DNA of 12,825 nt from Candidatus Hecatellales archaeon B24 (GCA_001593855.1 LUCC01000014.1:1-12825); one strand, 5' to 3'; numbered from the stretch's first letter, positions 5,801 to 12,825 are shown. The notes: generated by a model from the sequence alone, not told the origin. Numbers and translations are program-made.

Positions 5801-6561
5801 TGCTTGCGAAAAGGATAATTCCCTGCCTCGACGTCCTCAACGGCGTGGTGGTGAAAGGTGTAAACTTCAAGTATCTACGCTACGCCGGAGACCCTGTAAA
5901 GCTGGCTAAAATCTACGAGGAGCAGGGAGCCGACGAAATAGTGTTCCTCGACATCGGAGCATCCCCCGAAGGAAGGAAAACCATGGTTAACGTGGTGAAA
6001 CGCACAGCTGAAAACCTCTCCATACCCTTCACAGTTGGAGGCGGGATAAGAAGCCTCCAAGACATGGAAACCCTGCTGAGGGCTGGAGCCGACAAGGTTT
6101 CCATAAACACAGCAGCCGTCAGAAATCCTGAAACCGTCAGGCTTGGAGCAGAAAAATTCGGAAGCCAGTGCATAGTCGTAGCCATAGATGCTAAACGGGT
6201 TAAACCCGGGAAGTGGGAGGTCTACGTCAATGGTGGAAGAACCCCTACAGGCGTAGACGCCGTATGGTGGGCTGGAAGAGTTGAAGAGCTGGGTGCAGGG
6301 GAAATTCTGCTTACAAGCATGGATGCTGATGGAACAAAGATGGGCTACGACTTGGAGTTAACCCGAACCATCTCGGAGAAAGTGGGCATACCTGTCATCG
6401 CTTCAGGAGGAGCGGGAACCATCCAGCACATCTACGAGGCCTTCGCTTCCGGGAAGGCTGACGCAGCCCTAGCAGCCTCCATCTTCCACTACAGCGAGTA
6501 CACGGTGGCAGACGTGAAAAGAGCTCTCATGAGCATGGGAATCCATGTTAGGCCGCCATGA
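5800..6561 (+). CDS. hisF: Imidazole glycerol phosphate synthase, cyclase subunit
   Basis: HisF is the cyclase subunit of the HisF-HisH complex. It uses ammonia from HisH to turn PRFAR into imidazoleglycerol phosphate and AICAR. The 253-aa TIM-barrel has the catalytic pair D11 (IPCLDV) and D130 (VVAID), exactly at the family's usual positions. The phosphate sites are FTVGGGIRS (77-85) and IASGGAGT. LTSMDADGTKMGYD is the standard HisF segment. Translation starts at ATG 5800 within TAATG shared with hisB, so it is coupled. Its partner hisH lies three genes downstream in the same operon. The stop TGA is followed by a 23-base gap with the hisD ribosome binding site. Confidence 0.97.
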   Translation: MLAKRIIPCLDVLNGVVVKGVNFKYLRYAGDPVKLAKIYEEQGADEIVFLDIGASPEGRKTMVNVVKRTAENLSIPFTVGGGIRSLQDMETLLRAGADKVSINTAAVRNPETVRLGAEKFGSQCIVVAIDAKRVKPGKWEVYVNGGRTPTGVDAVWWAGRVEELGAGEILLTSMDADGTKMGYDLELTRTISEKVGIPVIASGGAGTIQHIYEAFASGKADAALAASIFHYSEYTVADVKRALMSMGIHVRPP

Positions 6562-6570
6562 AACCTTAAA

Positions 6571-6576
6571 GGGAGG
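6571..6576 (+). promoter_or_regulatory. Ribosome binding site that sets a CTG start for hisD
   Basis: GGGAGG lies 8 bases before CTG 6585. The hisD frame has an upstream stop (TAA 6567-6569) and no ATG, GTG or TTG until TTG 6747. This strong, correctly spaced site therefore points to initiation at CTG 6585, or less likely at ATA 6588. Confidence 0.65.
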
Positions 6577-6584
6577 AAGAAAAG

Positions 6585-7874
6585 CTGATAGGCCCGGTAA
6601 AACTGAAAAAACTGGAAGCCGGACAGCTTGAGCGTCTTCTGAACAGGAATAAGGCTGACCTTGAAGCAGTTAAAAGGCAGGTTTCAAAAATCTTAGTTGA
6701 TGTCAAGCAGCGTGGCGACCAGGCGTTAATAGAGTACACGCAGGCTTTGGACGGGGTTAAACTTGACAGAGGCAGGCTGAAAGTCTCTAAGGCGGAAGTC
6801 AAAGAAGCCTACAGCCAGCTTTCAACAGGACTGGTCAAAGCCTTGAAGAAGGCTGAGAGAAACATTAGGCTTGTCCACCGCAGGCAGCTTCCTAAGGGCA
6901 GGGTCCTAGCCAAATCCAGGGGTATACGTGTAACCCAGGTTTTCCAGCCTTTAGACTCTGTTGGACTCTACATTCCAGGCGGGCGTGCCTCCTATCCTTC
7001 CACAGCCCTCATGCTGGGAGTTCCCGCGAGGGTTGCAGGCGTTAAAAGGCTGGTTGCTTGCACCCCACCCGGCCCAGATGGCAGTGTTAATCCCGCAGTT
7101 CTTGCAGCCTTAGACCTAGCAGGGGTTGAAGAGATTTTCAGGGTTGGAGGAGTGCAGGCTGTTGCCGCCATGGCCTTCGGAACTGAAACTGTTCCAAAGG
7201 TTTGCAAAATCGTTGGGCCGGGGAACATCTATGTTACAGCCGCGAAAATGCTGGTTTACGGAGAGGTTGGAGTGGAGTTTCCAGCGGGACCCACGGAGCT
7301 TCTGGTTTTCGCTGACGGGGAGGCAGACCCCATGCTTGTGGCTGCAGACCTTGAATCGCAGGCTGAACACGACCCAAGGGCTGTCCCAGTTCTTTTAACA
7401 ATTTCGGAGAAGCTGGCTGAAGCCGTCTACGCTAGGCTTTCGAAGGCTGACAGAGAAATTAGGGAAGCCCTTGAAGCCCATGGAGCCATCCTGCTGGCTG
7501 AAAGCCTAGAGGAAGCAGCTGACTTCATAAACAAGTTCGCTCCAGAACACCTATCCGTCCATGCAGCAAGTCCTAGAAGGCTCATGGCTAAAATCAGGAA
7601 TGTGGGTGCTGTTTCGCTGGGAGCATACACGCCTACGGCCGCCCTAGACTATGCTCTAGGGCCCAGCCATGTGCTTCCAACAGGTGGAGCAGCCCGGTAC
7701 GCCTCCGGAATATCCGTGTTCGACTTCCTAAGGTTCTATACGGTTCAAAGCTTAACTAAGCGTGGACTGAAGGATTTAAGGGAAACCGTTGAAACCCTCG
7801 CCGAGGCTGAAGGCTTAAGATTCCACAAGTTTGCCGTCGAGGAAAGGTTCAAGCGGGGTGGAAACGTTGGCTGA
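6585..7874 (+). CDS. hisD: Histidinol dehydrogenase, probable CTG start
   Basis: HisD oxidises histidinol to histidine in two NAD-dependent steps, the last reactions of the pathway. Read from CTG 6585 it is 429 aa, the usual family length. It then starts MIGPVKLKKL and includes the conserved RGDQALIEYTQALDGV, which a start at TTG 6747 would cut away. With this numbering the zinc ligands fall at Q259 and H262 (ESQAEHDP), D355 (LDYALGPSHVLP) and H414 (LRFHKFAV). The catalytic Glu-His pair is E321/H322 in FAPEHLS. Q259/H262 match the E. coli enzyme's numbering. GPGNIYV and GPTELLVFAD are standard HisD segments. It lies 23 bases after hisF and overlaps hisE by a few bases. Confidence 0.95.
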   Translation: MIGPVKLKKLEAGQLERLLNRNKADLEAVKRQVSKILVDVKQRGDQALIEYTQALDGVKLDRGRLKVSKAEVKEAYSQLSTGLVKALKKAERNIRLVHRRQLPKGRVLAKSRGIRVTQVFQPLDSVGLYIPGGRASYPSTALMLGVPARVAGVKRLVACTPPGPDGSVNPAVLAALDLAGVEEIFRVGGVQAVAAMAFGTETVPKVCKIVGPGNIYVTAAKMLVYGEVGVEFPAGPTELLVFADGEADPMLVAADLESQAEHDPRAVPVLLTISEKLAEAVYARLSKADREIREALEAHGAILLAESLEEAADFINKFAPEHLSVHAASPRRLMAKIRNVGAVSLGAYTPTAALDYALGPSHVLPTGGAARYASGISVFDFLRFYTVQSLTKRGLKDLRETVETLAEAEGLRFHKFAVEERFKRGGNVG

Positions 7875-8160
7875 AAGCGTAATCCTAGAGGAGGTTTTCA
7901 GGGTTTTAGAGGATAGAAGGATTCACCCCAGGGAGGGCTCCTACGTTTCAGGCCTCATGGCTAAAGGCTTGAGAGGAATACTGGAAAAGGTTTCGGAGGA
8001 AGCTGGAGAGCTGGTGGAAGCCGCAGAGTTTAAAGGTGAAGGCGAAGTAGTCCATGAGGCGGCAGACCTAATCTTCCATGTAATGGTTCTCCTCGCCTAC
8101 AAGCAGATACCCTTAGAGAAGGTTTTCAGGGAGCTTAAAGAACGTAGAAAGCCGAGGTGA
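7867..8160 (+). CDS. hisE: Phosphoribosyl-ATP pyrophosphohydrolase
   Basis: HisE removes pyrophosphate from phosphoribosyl-ATP, the second step. The 97-aa protein is an all-alpha MazG-like enzyme. Seen are the SYVSGLMAKG segment (about 25-34), the metal-binding KVSEEAGELVEAA (about 41-53) with its EE..E pattern, and HEAADLIFHVMVLLA. It is separate from HisI, whereas many bacteria fuse the two. TTG 7867 is preceded by GGGGTGG with a 5-base gap; an in-frame GTG at 7858 would add three residues and is nearly as good. It overlaps the end of hisD by 8 bases, so it is probably translationally coupled. A still longer start at 7831 would sit deep in hisD. Confidence 0.93.
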   Translation: MAESVILEEVFRVLEDRRIHPREGSYVSGLMAKGLRGILEKVSEEAGELVEAAEFKGEGEVVHEAADLIFHVMVLLAYKQIPLEKVFRELKERRKPR

Positions 8161-8169
8161 AAGCCCGGG

Positions 8170-8787
8170 TTGGAGAAGCCTAAAATAGCCATAGTCGACT
8201 ATGGTGTAGGAAACCTCATGAGCATTAAAATGGGTATTGAAAGGGCTGGAGGAAACCCCGCCATAACCTCCAGCCTAAACGAAGCCTTGGAGGCAGATGC
8301 CATAGTTCTGCCTGGAGTAGGAGCCTTCAAGCCGGCTATGAGCTTTCTTCAACCCTACAAGGATAAGCTTTTAAACGTCTTAAAGGAGGGTAAGCCTCTT
8401 CTGGGCATATGCCTTGGAATGCAGCTGCTCTTTGAGGAAAGCTTGGAGAAGGGTTTAACCCCTGGCTTAAAGTTCTTCAAGGGAAGGGTTGTCAATCTTC
8501 CTGAAGGCGTTAAAAAGCCTCACATGGGCTGGAACAGCATCAAGATTTTAAGGGAAACCCCCCTGCTTGAAGACGTGAAAACAGGGGAATACTTCTACTT
8601 CGTCCATTCCTACGTGGCTGAAGCTCCTGAAGAATGTAGCCTGGCTACTACAGACTATGGGATTGAATTCCCCGTGGTGGTGGGCACCGGCAAAGTTTAC
8701 GGAACCCAGTTTCACCCTGAGAAAAGCGGGCTTCAAGGCTTGAAAATCCTGAAAAACTTCGTTTGGAGGGTTGTAGTTGAAGGCTAA
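8170..8787 (+). CDS. hisH: Imidazole glycerol phosphate synthase, glutaminase subunit
   Basis: HisH hydrolyses glutamine and channels the ammonia to HisF. The 205-aa class-I glutamine amidotransferase shows the nucleophile C81 in GICLGMQ and the pair H182 and E184 in TQFHPEKSG. The N-terminal IVDYGVGNLMS (8-18), LPGVGAF (47-53) and PHMGWN (117-122) are standard HisH segments. TTG 8170 lies 10 bases after GAGGTGA (8153-8159), which overlaps the hisE stop; no ATG is near. Its TAA lies inside the start of hisI, an 11-base overlap. The cyclase hisF is upstream in the same transcript, so the two subunits are co-expressed. Confidence 0.97.
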   Translation: MEKPKIAIVDYGVGNLMSIKMGIERAGGNPAITSSLNEALEADAIVLPGVGAFKPAMSFLQPYKDKLLNVLKEGKPLLGICLGMQLLFEESLEKGLTPGLKFFKGRVVNLPEGVKKPHMGWNSIKILRETPLLEDVKTGEYFYFVHSYVAEAPEECSLATTDYGIEFPVVVGTGKVYGTQFHPEKSGLQGLKILKNFVWRVVVEG

Positions 8788-9148
8788 GCCGTTAATGGAC
8801 GCCTTCCGGGCGAAGGATGCTGCTGGAAGGCTGAACTACCGGAAGGACGGGCTTCTAACGGTGGTAGCCCAAGATGTCCTCACAGGAGAGGTCTTAATGG
8901 TAGCCTACGCCAACAGGGAGGCCGTGGAGAAAACCCTTACAACAGGCCTCATGCACTACTGGAGCACCAGCCGAAACCGGCTCTGGCTTAAAGGAGAAAC
9001 CTCCGGGAACTACCAGCTTGTCCGTGAAGTCTTCGTGGACTGCGATGGAGATGCCCTACTGGCGAAAGTTCAGCAGATAGGTGTAGCATGCCACCTCGGA
9101 AGGAAATCCTGCTTCCACAGGAATATTAGAGAGGCAGGAGGCGTATAG
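8777..9148 (+). CDS. hisI: Phosphoribosyl-AMP cyclohydrolase
   Basis: HisI opens the adenine ring of phosphoribosyl-AMP, the third step. The 123-aa protein is the stand-alone form, with the HisE activity encoded separately upstream. Metal ligands can be read: D88, D90 and D92 in VDCDGDALL, and the zinc cysteines C89, C105 and C112 in CDGD...VACHLGRKSC. VLMVAYANREA (39-49) and the SRNRLWLKGETSGN segment (about 65-78) are family hallmarks. TTG 8777 is preceded by GGAGG (8765-8769) with a gap of about 7 bases, and overlaps hisH by 11 bases. ATG 8795 is possible but loses this site. Confidence 0.96.
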   Translation: MKAKPLMDAFRAKDAAGRLNYRKDGLLTVVAQDVLTGEVLMVAYANREAVEKTLTTGLMHYWSTSRNRLWLKGETSGNYQLVREVFVDCDGDALLAKVQQIGVACHLGRKSCFHRNIREAGGV

Positions 9149-9150
9149 GC

Positions 9151-9837
9151 TTGGAGAGAAGGCTTGGCAGGCGTGTAGACCTCCACATGCATTCCCTTCT
9201 AAGCGACGGGGTTCTGCTTCCAAGCGAAATCGCGAGGAGGGCTGAAAGCCTGGGCTTTAAGGCCATAGCCATAACAGACCATGTTGACCACTCAAACCTT
9301 GAGTGGGTTCTAAGCAAAGCCTTAACCTTCAGGAAGGAAGCTGAAAAACACAGCTACGAAATCGAAATCTACGTGGGAGTTGAAATAACCCATGTTCCTC
9401 CAGTCAGCATTCCTGTTCTCGCTTCAAGAGCCAGAAGGCTTGGAGCTCAACTGGTGGTGGTCCACGGTGAAACCCTCGTCGAGCCTGTAACTCCCGGGAC
9501 AAACCTTTCCGCCGTCACCACGCCTGAAGTTGACATCTTAGCCCACCCAGGACTCATAACCCTAGAGGAATGTGAAAAGGCTGCCTCCAACGGCGTTTAC
9601 CTGGAGCTTTCAACCAGGAAAGGCCACTGCCTCACCAACGGCCACATCGCGAGAACAGCGGAGAAGGCTGGAGGAAAACTGCTGGTGAACACGGATTTCC
9701 ACAGTCCAGAAGACTTCGTAAGCCAGGGAGACGCCTTCAAGATAGCTTTAGGCTCAGGGCTTAACGAGGATTCAGCCTTGAAAGCCGTAAAAGACTTCCC
9801 AGAGGAACTTCTCAAGAAAATCGGGGAAAAAGTTTAG
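9151..9837 (+). CDS. PHP-domain phosphoesterase, putative histidinol-phosphatase
   Basis: The 228-aa protein has a full PHP metal-binding set: H12 and H14 with D19 (VDLHMHSLLSDG), D43-H44 (ITDH), E78 (VGVEI), H105 (VVVHGE), H132 (LAHPG) and D182/H184 (NTDFH). PHP enzymes in this position are often histidinol-phosphatases (HisK/HisN role), removing phosphate from histidinol phosphate before HisD acts. Being the last gene of a his operon that lacks any other phosphatase strongly supports this, but other phosphoester substrates are possible. TTG 9151 has AGGAGG (9136-9141) 9 bases before it and starts 2 bases after the hisI stop. Its TAG overlaps the stop of the convergent aspartate kinase gene by 4 bases. 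Confidence 0.85.
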   Translation: MERRLGRRVDLHMHSLLSDGVLLPSEIARRAESLGFKAIAITDHVDHSNLEWVLSKALTFRKEAEKHSYEIEIYVGVEITHVPPVSIPVLASRARRLGAQLVVVHGETLVEPVTPGTNLSAVTTPEVDILAHPGLITLEECEKAASNGVYLELSTRKGHCLTNGHIARTAEKAGGKLLVNTDFHSPEDFVSQGDAFKIALGSGLNEDSALKAVKDFPEELLKKIGEKV

Positions 9838-11240
9838 CTGGACTCTCCAAGTTTAAACTCGCGGTGGAGGGCTTTAACAGCCTTAGGGCCGTCTTCTCGC
9901 TTAACCACGAAGGAAATGTTCAGCTCTGAGGATCCCTGAGCTATCATCCTGATGTTCACCCCTTCAGCTGCTACAGCCTTGAAAACCCTTGCCGCTATGC
10001 CCGGGGTTCCCTTCATCCCAGCTCCAACCAAAGCCACTATGCACACGTCCTCTTCAACGTCAATCTGCCTCACGGTTTTACCTCCAAGCAGCCTCATCTC
10101 CAGAAGCGAAACAAGCTCGTCCACGGGATCCCTTGAAACAGCGAAGGAAATGTTAGCCTCCGAGGAGCCCTGAGAAATCATAAGAATGTTCGTCCTTTTC
10201 TCGCTTAGGATCTGGAAGAGTTCCGCTGCGACTTCCGGCGCTCCGGCCAGGCCTGCCCCCCCAACGGTTATCAGGGCAACCTCCCGGATAAGTGATACGG
10301 CTTTAGCTGTGAAGCCTGTTTTCACCCCGGCTTCCCTGGTTATCAGGGTGTGAGGGCCTTCAGGGTTGAAGGTGTTCTTAACCCTTAAGGGCAGCCCCCT
10401 GTCCATAGCTACCTCCACGGCCTTCGGGTGGATTCCTTTGGCTCCGAAAAAAGTCATCTCCATAGCCTCCTGGTAGGAAAGCTGGCTGATGGTTTTAGCT
10501 GAAGGTTCAACTTTAGGGTCAGCAGTCATAATCCCGTTTACGTCGGTCCAAAGCCATACTTCGTCAGCGTCTAACGCGGCTCCCAGTAGGGAAGCCGTAA
10601 GGTCTGAGCCTCCCCTCCCAAGAGTGGTTATACGCCCCTTCTGGTCGGCGCCTATGAAGCCTGAAACCACGGGGATAACGCCTTCACTATAGGGCTTTCC
10701 AACCCTAAGCTTAACCTGGTGTAAGGTTAACTCCACAAGCGGCTTAGCGTTTCCAAAGTTTGAGTCGGTAACTATCCCCGCGTCTTTACCTGTAAACCAT
10801 TCTGACTTTAACCCTTCTGACTCCAAGGCTGCCTTGAAGAGGGGGGCTGAAAGCCTTTCTCCGAAGGAGAGCACGTAGTCTCTAACCCTCGGGGTGATTT
10901 CAGCGATGTAGGCGACGCCCATAAGAACCTCTTTAAGCTCCCCAATCATCGCGGATATAGCTTCTTCAGCCTTCCGCCTGGCATCTTCCTCAGCTATCCA
11001 ACTGCAGGTTTCCATGTGTTCAGCCTGCAGGCTGTTTAGGAAGGCTTCCACCGACTTCCTGTCTCCTCCAGCAGCTTTATCGCAGGCTTCCACCAGCCTG
11101 TCGGTGGTGTCTCCTAGGGCTGAAACCACTACTGCCACAAGGTCGCCTTTCTTACGGTGTCCTTCAACGATGGCGCAAGCCTGCTTGAAACCCTCCCTAG
11201 AAGCTATGGAGCTTCCTCCAAACTTCATCACAAGCCTCAA
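9834..11240 (-). CDS. Aspartate kinase with two ACT domains
   Basis: The enzyme phosphorylates aspartate, the entry step to threonine, methionine and, in some organisms, diaminopimelate lysine. The 468-aa protein has the amino-acid kinase start KFGGSS (6-11), FGERLSA (126-132), TTLGRGGSDLTA (206-217) and WTDVNGIMTADP (231-242). Two ACT domains follow (about 319-385 and 397-462), each with QGSSE-x-NISF (357-366 and 435-444). This is the monofunctional form typical of threonine-inhibited archaeal enzymes; no homoserine dehydrogenase is fused. TTG 11240 is preferred because AGGTGG (11247-11252) lies 6 bases upstream, although ATG 11228 would also keep KFGGSS. Lysine probably comes from the LysW route here, so threonine/methionine control is expected. 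Confidence 0.95.
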   Translation of the reverse strand: MRLVMKFGGSSIASREGFKQACAIVEGHRKKGDLVAVVVSALGDTTDRLVEACDKAAGGDRKSVEAFLNSLQAEHMETCSWIAEEDARRKAEEAISAMIGELKEVLMGVAYIAEITPRVRDYVLSFGERLSAPLFKAALESEGLKSEWFTGKDAGIVTDSNFGNAKPLVELTLHQVKLRVGKPYSEGVIPVVSGFIGADQKGRITTLGRGGSDLTASLLGAALDADEVWLWTDVNGIMTADPKVEPSAKTISQLSYQEAMEMTFFGAKGIHPKAVEVAMDRGLPLRVKNTFNPEGPHTLITREAGVKTGFTAKAVSLIREVALITVGGAGLAGAPEVAAELFQILSEKRTNILMISQGSSEANISFAVSRDPVDELVSLLEMRLLGGKTVRQIDVEEDVCIVALVGAGMKGTPGIAARVFKAVAAEGVNIRMIAQGSSELNISFVVKREDGPKAVKALHREFKLGESS

Positions 11241-11278
11241 ACCCTTCCACCTGGGAAAGCTATTTTTAACAGCTTCAC

Positions 11279-11312
11279 CTTAAACTTAAACATTAACTTT
11301 TTGGCTTAAGCC
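11279..11312 (-). promoter_or_regulatory. Leader region of aspartate kinase: TATA-like run and GGCTTAAGCC palindrome
   Basis: The 82-base gap after homoserine dehydrogenase holds, on the minus strand, the 10-bp palindrome GGCTTAAGCC (11303-11312) flanked by A5 on both sides. A TATA-like TTTAAGTTTAAGG follows near 11279-11291. This would place a start near 11261 and a leader of about 20 bases before TTG 11240. The palindrome sits just upstream of the TATA-like run, so it could be a regulator site. With no U-run after it on this strand, it does not look like a terminator. Confidence 0.3.
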
Positions 11313-11322
11313 TTTTTGAAGT

Positions 11323-12345
11323 TTAACGGCTTGCCGCCTGTTTAATGTTTATCAGGTCTCTGAGGATGGCTGAAGCTGTTTCTGCCCCTCCAGCCCCCTT
11401 TCCAACAACGGTTTCCTCGCCGGCATACTGCGAAGTAAAGCATACAGCGTTCAGCACTCCGCTTACGCATAGAGGATGCCCTAGAGGGATAAGTTCAGGA
11501 GAAACCCTCAAGGTATCCTGGTCAGCGTAGGCGATGAGCTTAACGTGAGACTTCCTTTTCAAGGCGTCTTCAATTTCTTCAGGAGTTATGTTTCTAATAC
11601 CTTTAACTTCCACATCTTCAAGTCTAACCTTCCGCTCCAGCACCCAGTTGGCAAGGATGACAAGCTTGCAGGCTGAATCCCAGCCGTCCACATCCATCGC
11701 TGGGTCGGCTTCAGCGTATCCTAGGGCTTGCGCCTCCTTCAATGCTTCGTCAAAGCTGAGCTTAGCGTCAGTCATCCTAGTCAAAATATAGTTTGTAGTT
11801 CCGTTTAGGATTCCCTTGATGGAGGTTATTCTGTCGCCTACTAGGCATTTACCTGCAAAGTCCAGTATGGGTGTTCCTCCCCCAACGCATCCGCTGAACC
11901 TTAAGGTAACTCTGTTATATTCCGCCAGCTCCATGAGGGCTTGAAACGCCAGCGCCATAGGCCCCTTATTGGCGGTGACCACGTGTTTCCCAGCTTTGAG
12001 GGCAGCCATAATATGGCTCAGCCCAGGCTCACCATCCCTAATGTTTGTGGGGGTAACCTCTACAACCACCTCTCCAGGGACTTCTTCAACCAACTTTAAA
12101 CCTGACACTCCGGGCTTCCCATGGTCAGGATAGGCTGCCACCGTCCCGGCTTTACGTTTCGTTTGGAGAAGCTTCTCAACGTCTAAGCCTCTAAGGTTTA
12201 CAGCAGCCCCTCCCCTGTCTGCAACAGCCACAATCCTAGGCCTAATACCGTAGCTTCCAAGAAGCTCTAAGCCAGCTTCTGAGATAAGCTTGGCGAAGCC
12301 TTGGCCCACCGTTCCGAAGCCTAAAAGAAGTATCCGCATGAACAT
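11323..12345 (-). CDS. hom: Homoserine dehydrogenase
   Basis: This enzyme reduces aspartate semialdehyde to homoserine with NAD(P)H. The 340-aa protein shows the nucleotide-binding GFGTVGQG (9-16), the lysine K127 in TANKGPMA, the segment NGTTNYIL (181-188) and the family signature LGYAEADPAMDVDGWDSACK (208-227) with E212, D223 and catalytic K227. VVGKGAGGAETASAILRDL (313-331) closes the enzyme fold. It has no C-terminal ACT domain, so feedback probably acts through aspartate kinase. ATG 12345 overlaps the threonine synthase stop as TAATG, so the two are translationally coupled. ATG 12339 (residue 3) is a possible alternative. The homoserine kinase needed between these steps is not in the window. 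Confidence 0.95.
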   Translation of the reverse strand: MFMRILLLGFGTVGQGFAKLISEAGLELLGSYGIRPRIVAVADRGGAAVNLRGLDVEKLLQTKRKAGTVAAYPDHGKPGVSGLKLVEEVPGEVVVEVTPTNIRDGEPGLSHIMAALKAGKHVVTANKGPMALAFQALMELAEYNRVTLRFSGCVGGGTPILDFAGKCLVGDRITSIKGILNGTTNYILTRMTDAKLSFDEALKEAQALGYAEADPAMDVDGWDSACKLVILANWVLERKVRLEDVEVKGIRNITPEEIEDALKRKSHVKLIAYADQDTLRVSPELIPLGHPLCVSGVLNAVCFTSQYAGEETVVGKGAGGAETASAILRDLINIKQAASR

Positions 12346-12825
12346 TAAACCCCCAAAATCCTTTCAACCTCTTCTAGGCTTCCCTCCACCTCCAGAGGTT
12401 TCTCACCGAACTTCACAGGTGTATCCGGGTCTTTAAGCCCATGCCCCGTTGCCACGCATACCACGGTTTCATCTTCACCTATCAGGCCTTCCTCCACAAA
12501 CTTTCTCAGCCCAGCTATGGAGGCGGCGCTGGCAGGTTCTACGAAGAGTCCTTCAAGCCTTGCCAGCATTCTCTGGCCCTCCAAAATTTCGCTGTCCGTC
12601 ACGGCCAGGGCTGTTCCACCCGATTCCCTTATGGCTCTCAGAGCCTTCCTCCAGTTTACCGGAGCGCCTATCCTTATAGCCGTAGCCACGGTTTCAGGCT
12701 TCTCAACAGGCCTTATGAACTCAGCTCCCTCCCTTACGGCTTCAACTATGGGAGCCGCTCCGGAAGCCTGAACTCCAAACATCTGTGGAAGCTCCTCTGC
12801 GAATCCCAGCTCCCGGTATTCTTTG
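12345..12825 (-). CDS. thrC: Threonine synthase, C-terminal part
   Basis: Threonine synthase converts O-phosphohomoserine to threonine with PLP. About 159 residues of the C-terminal part are visible; the N-terminus lies beyond the window edge. Upstream of the first in-frame ATG the frame stays open and reads KEYRELGFAEELPQMFGVQ, matching this family. Next come VQASGAAPIVEA, TVATAIRIGAPVNW, FVEPASAASIAG and VATGHGLKDPD, the usual PLP-pocket and C-terminal segments. The PLP-binding lysine is outside the window. Its TAA overlaps the homoserine dehydrogenase ATG, giving the order threonine synthase, homoserine dehydrogenase, aspartate kinase, the reverse of the reaction order. Confidence 0.94.
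   Translation of the reverse strand, partial: KEYRELGFAEELPQMFGVQASGAAPIVEAVREGAEFIRPVEKPETVATAIRIGAPVNWRKALRAIRESGGTALAVTDSEILEGQRMLARLEGLFVEPASAASIAGLRKFVEEGLIGEDETVVCVATGHGLKDPDTPVKFGEKPLEVEGSLEEVERILGV

Noticed and set aside
6747..6749. TTG 6747 as the start of hisD
   Set aside because: It would remove about 54 conserved N-terminal residues and has no ribosome binding site; CTG 6585 fits length, homology and spacing.
7831..7866. Longer hisE start at 7831
   Set aside because: It lies 44 bases inside hisD and adds residues that do not match HisE. TTG 7867 or GTG 7858 fits better.
11303..11312. Palindrome GGCTTAAGCC as a terminator for homoserine dehydrogenase
   Set aside because: The stem is only 5 bp with no loop, and the transcript strand has A-tracts, not a U-run, after it.
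1..12825. CRISPR array, tRNA, rRNA, insertion sequence or riboswitch
   Set aside because: Gaps between genes are all about 100 bases or less, with no regular repeats, cloverleaf patterns or transposase frames visible.

Overview
The window looks like part of an archaeal chromosome. The evidence is LysW-carrier amino-acid biosynthesis, a threonine-type aspartate kinase with two ACT domains, an AbrB-ACT regulator, TATA-like boxes instead of -35/-10 elements, GGTG/GGAGG ribosome binding sites, and heavy use of TTG starts. The gene set fits a TACK-type lineage such as Bathyarchaeia, but that placement is inference. Genes are packed tightly: the longest stretch outside a gene is about 100 bases. 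I see no tRNA, rRNA, CRISPR array or mobile element.

Layout. (1) 1-1564, minus strand: lysW, lysX and argC/lysY (cut by the window edge), the carrier-protein route to lysine and/or arginine. lysW (58 aa) ends in the diagnostic EDWGE tail. (2) 1639-2049, minus: an AbrB-ACT regulator with an inverted repeat just before its start codon. (3) 2117-3515, minus: a membrane-anchored clan GH-A-like glycoside hydrolase split by an apparent +1 frameshift. (4) 3516-3608: a compact divergent promoter region with a TATA-like box and a perfect 18-bp palindrome centred on the predicted hisG transcription start. (5) 3609-9837, plus: a nine-gene histidine operon, hisG-hisA-hisB-hisF-hisD-hisE-hisH-hisI and a PHP-family putative histidinol-phosphatase. 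All genes overlap or are separated by at most 23 bases. hisC is absent. hisD has no ATG/GTG/TTG at its N-terminus and appears to start at CTG 6585. (6) 9834-12825, minus: aspartate kinase, homoserine dehydrogenase and the 3' part of threonine synthase. This block converges on the his operon with a 4-base overlap of stop codons.

How it works together. The window is an amino-acid biosynthesis island. Aspartate kinase and homoserine dehydrogenase feed threonine synthase. LysW carries the growing lysine (or arginine) precursor while LysX and ArgC/LysY act on it. The his operon takes PRPP and ATP to histidinol phosphate, needing an unlinked HisC, then to histidine. Control seems to occur at transcription (palindromes and repeats at predicted start sites, an ACT-containing AbrB regulator) and by feedback (the HisG C-terminal domain, the ACT pair of aspartate kinase). 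I found no clearly new multi-gene system. The most notable signals are the his palindrome, the non-AUG hisD start, a shared promoter motif of lysW and argC, the regulator's own inverted repeat, and the frameshifted hydrolase.
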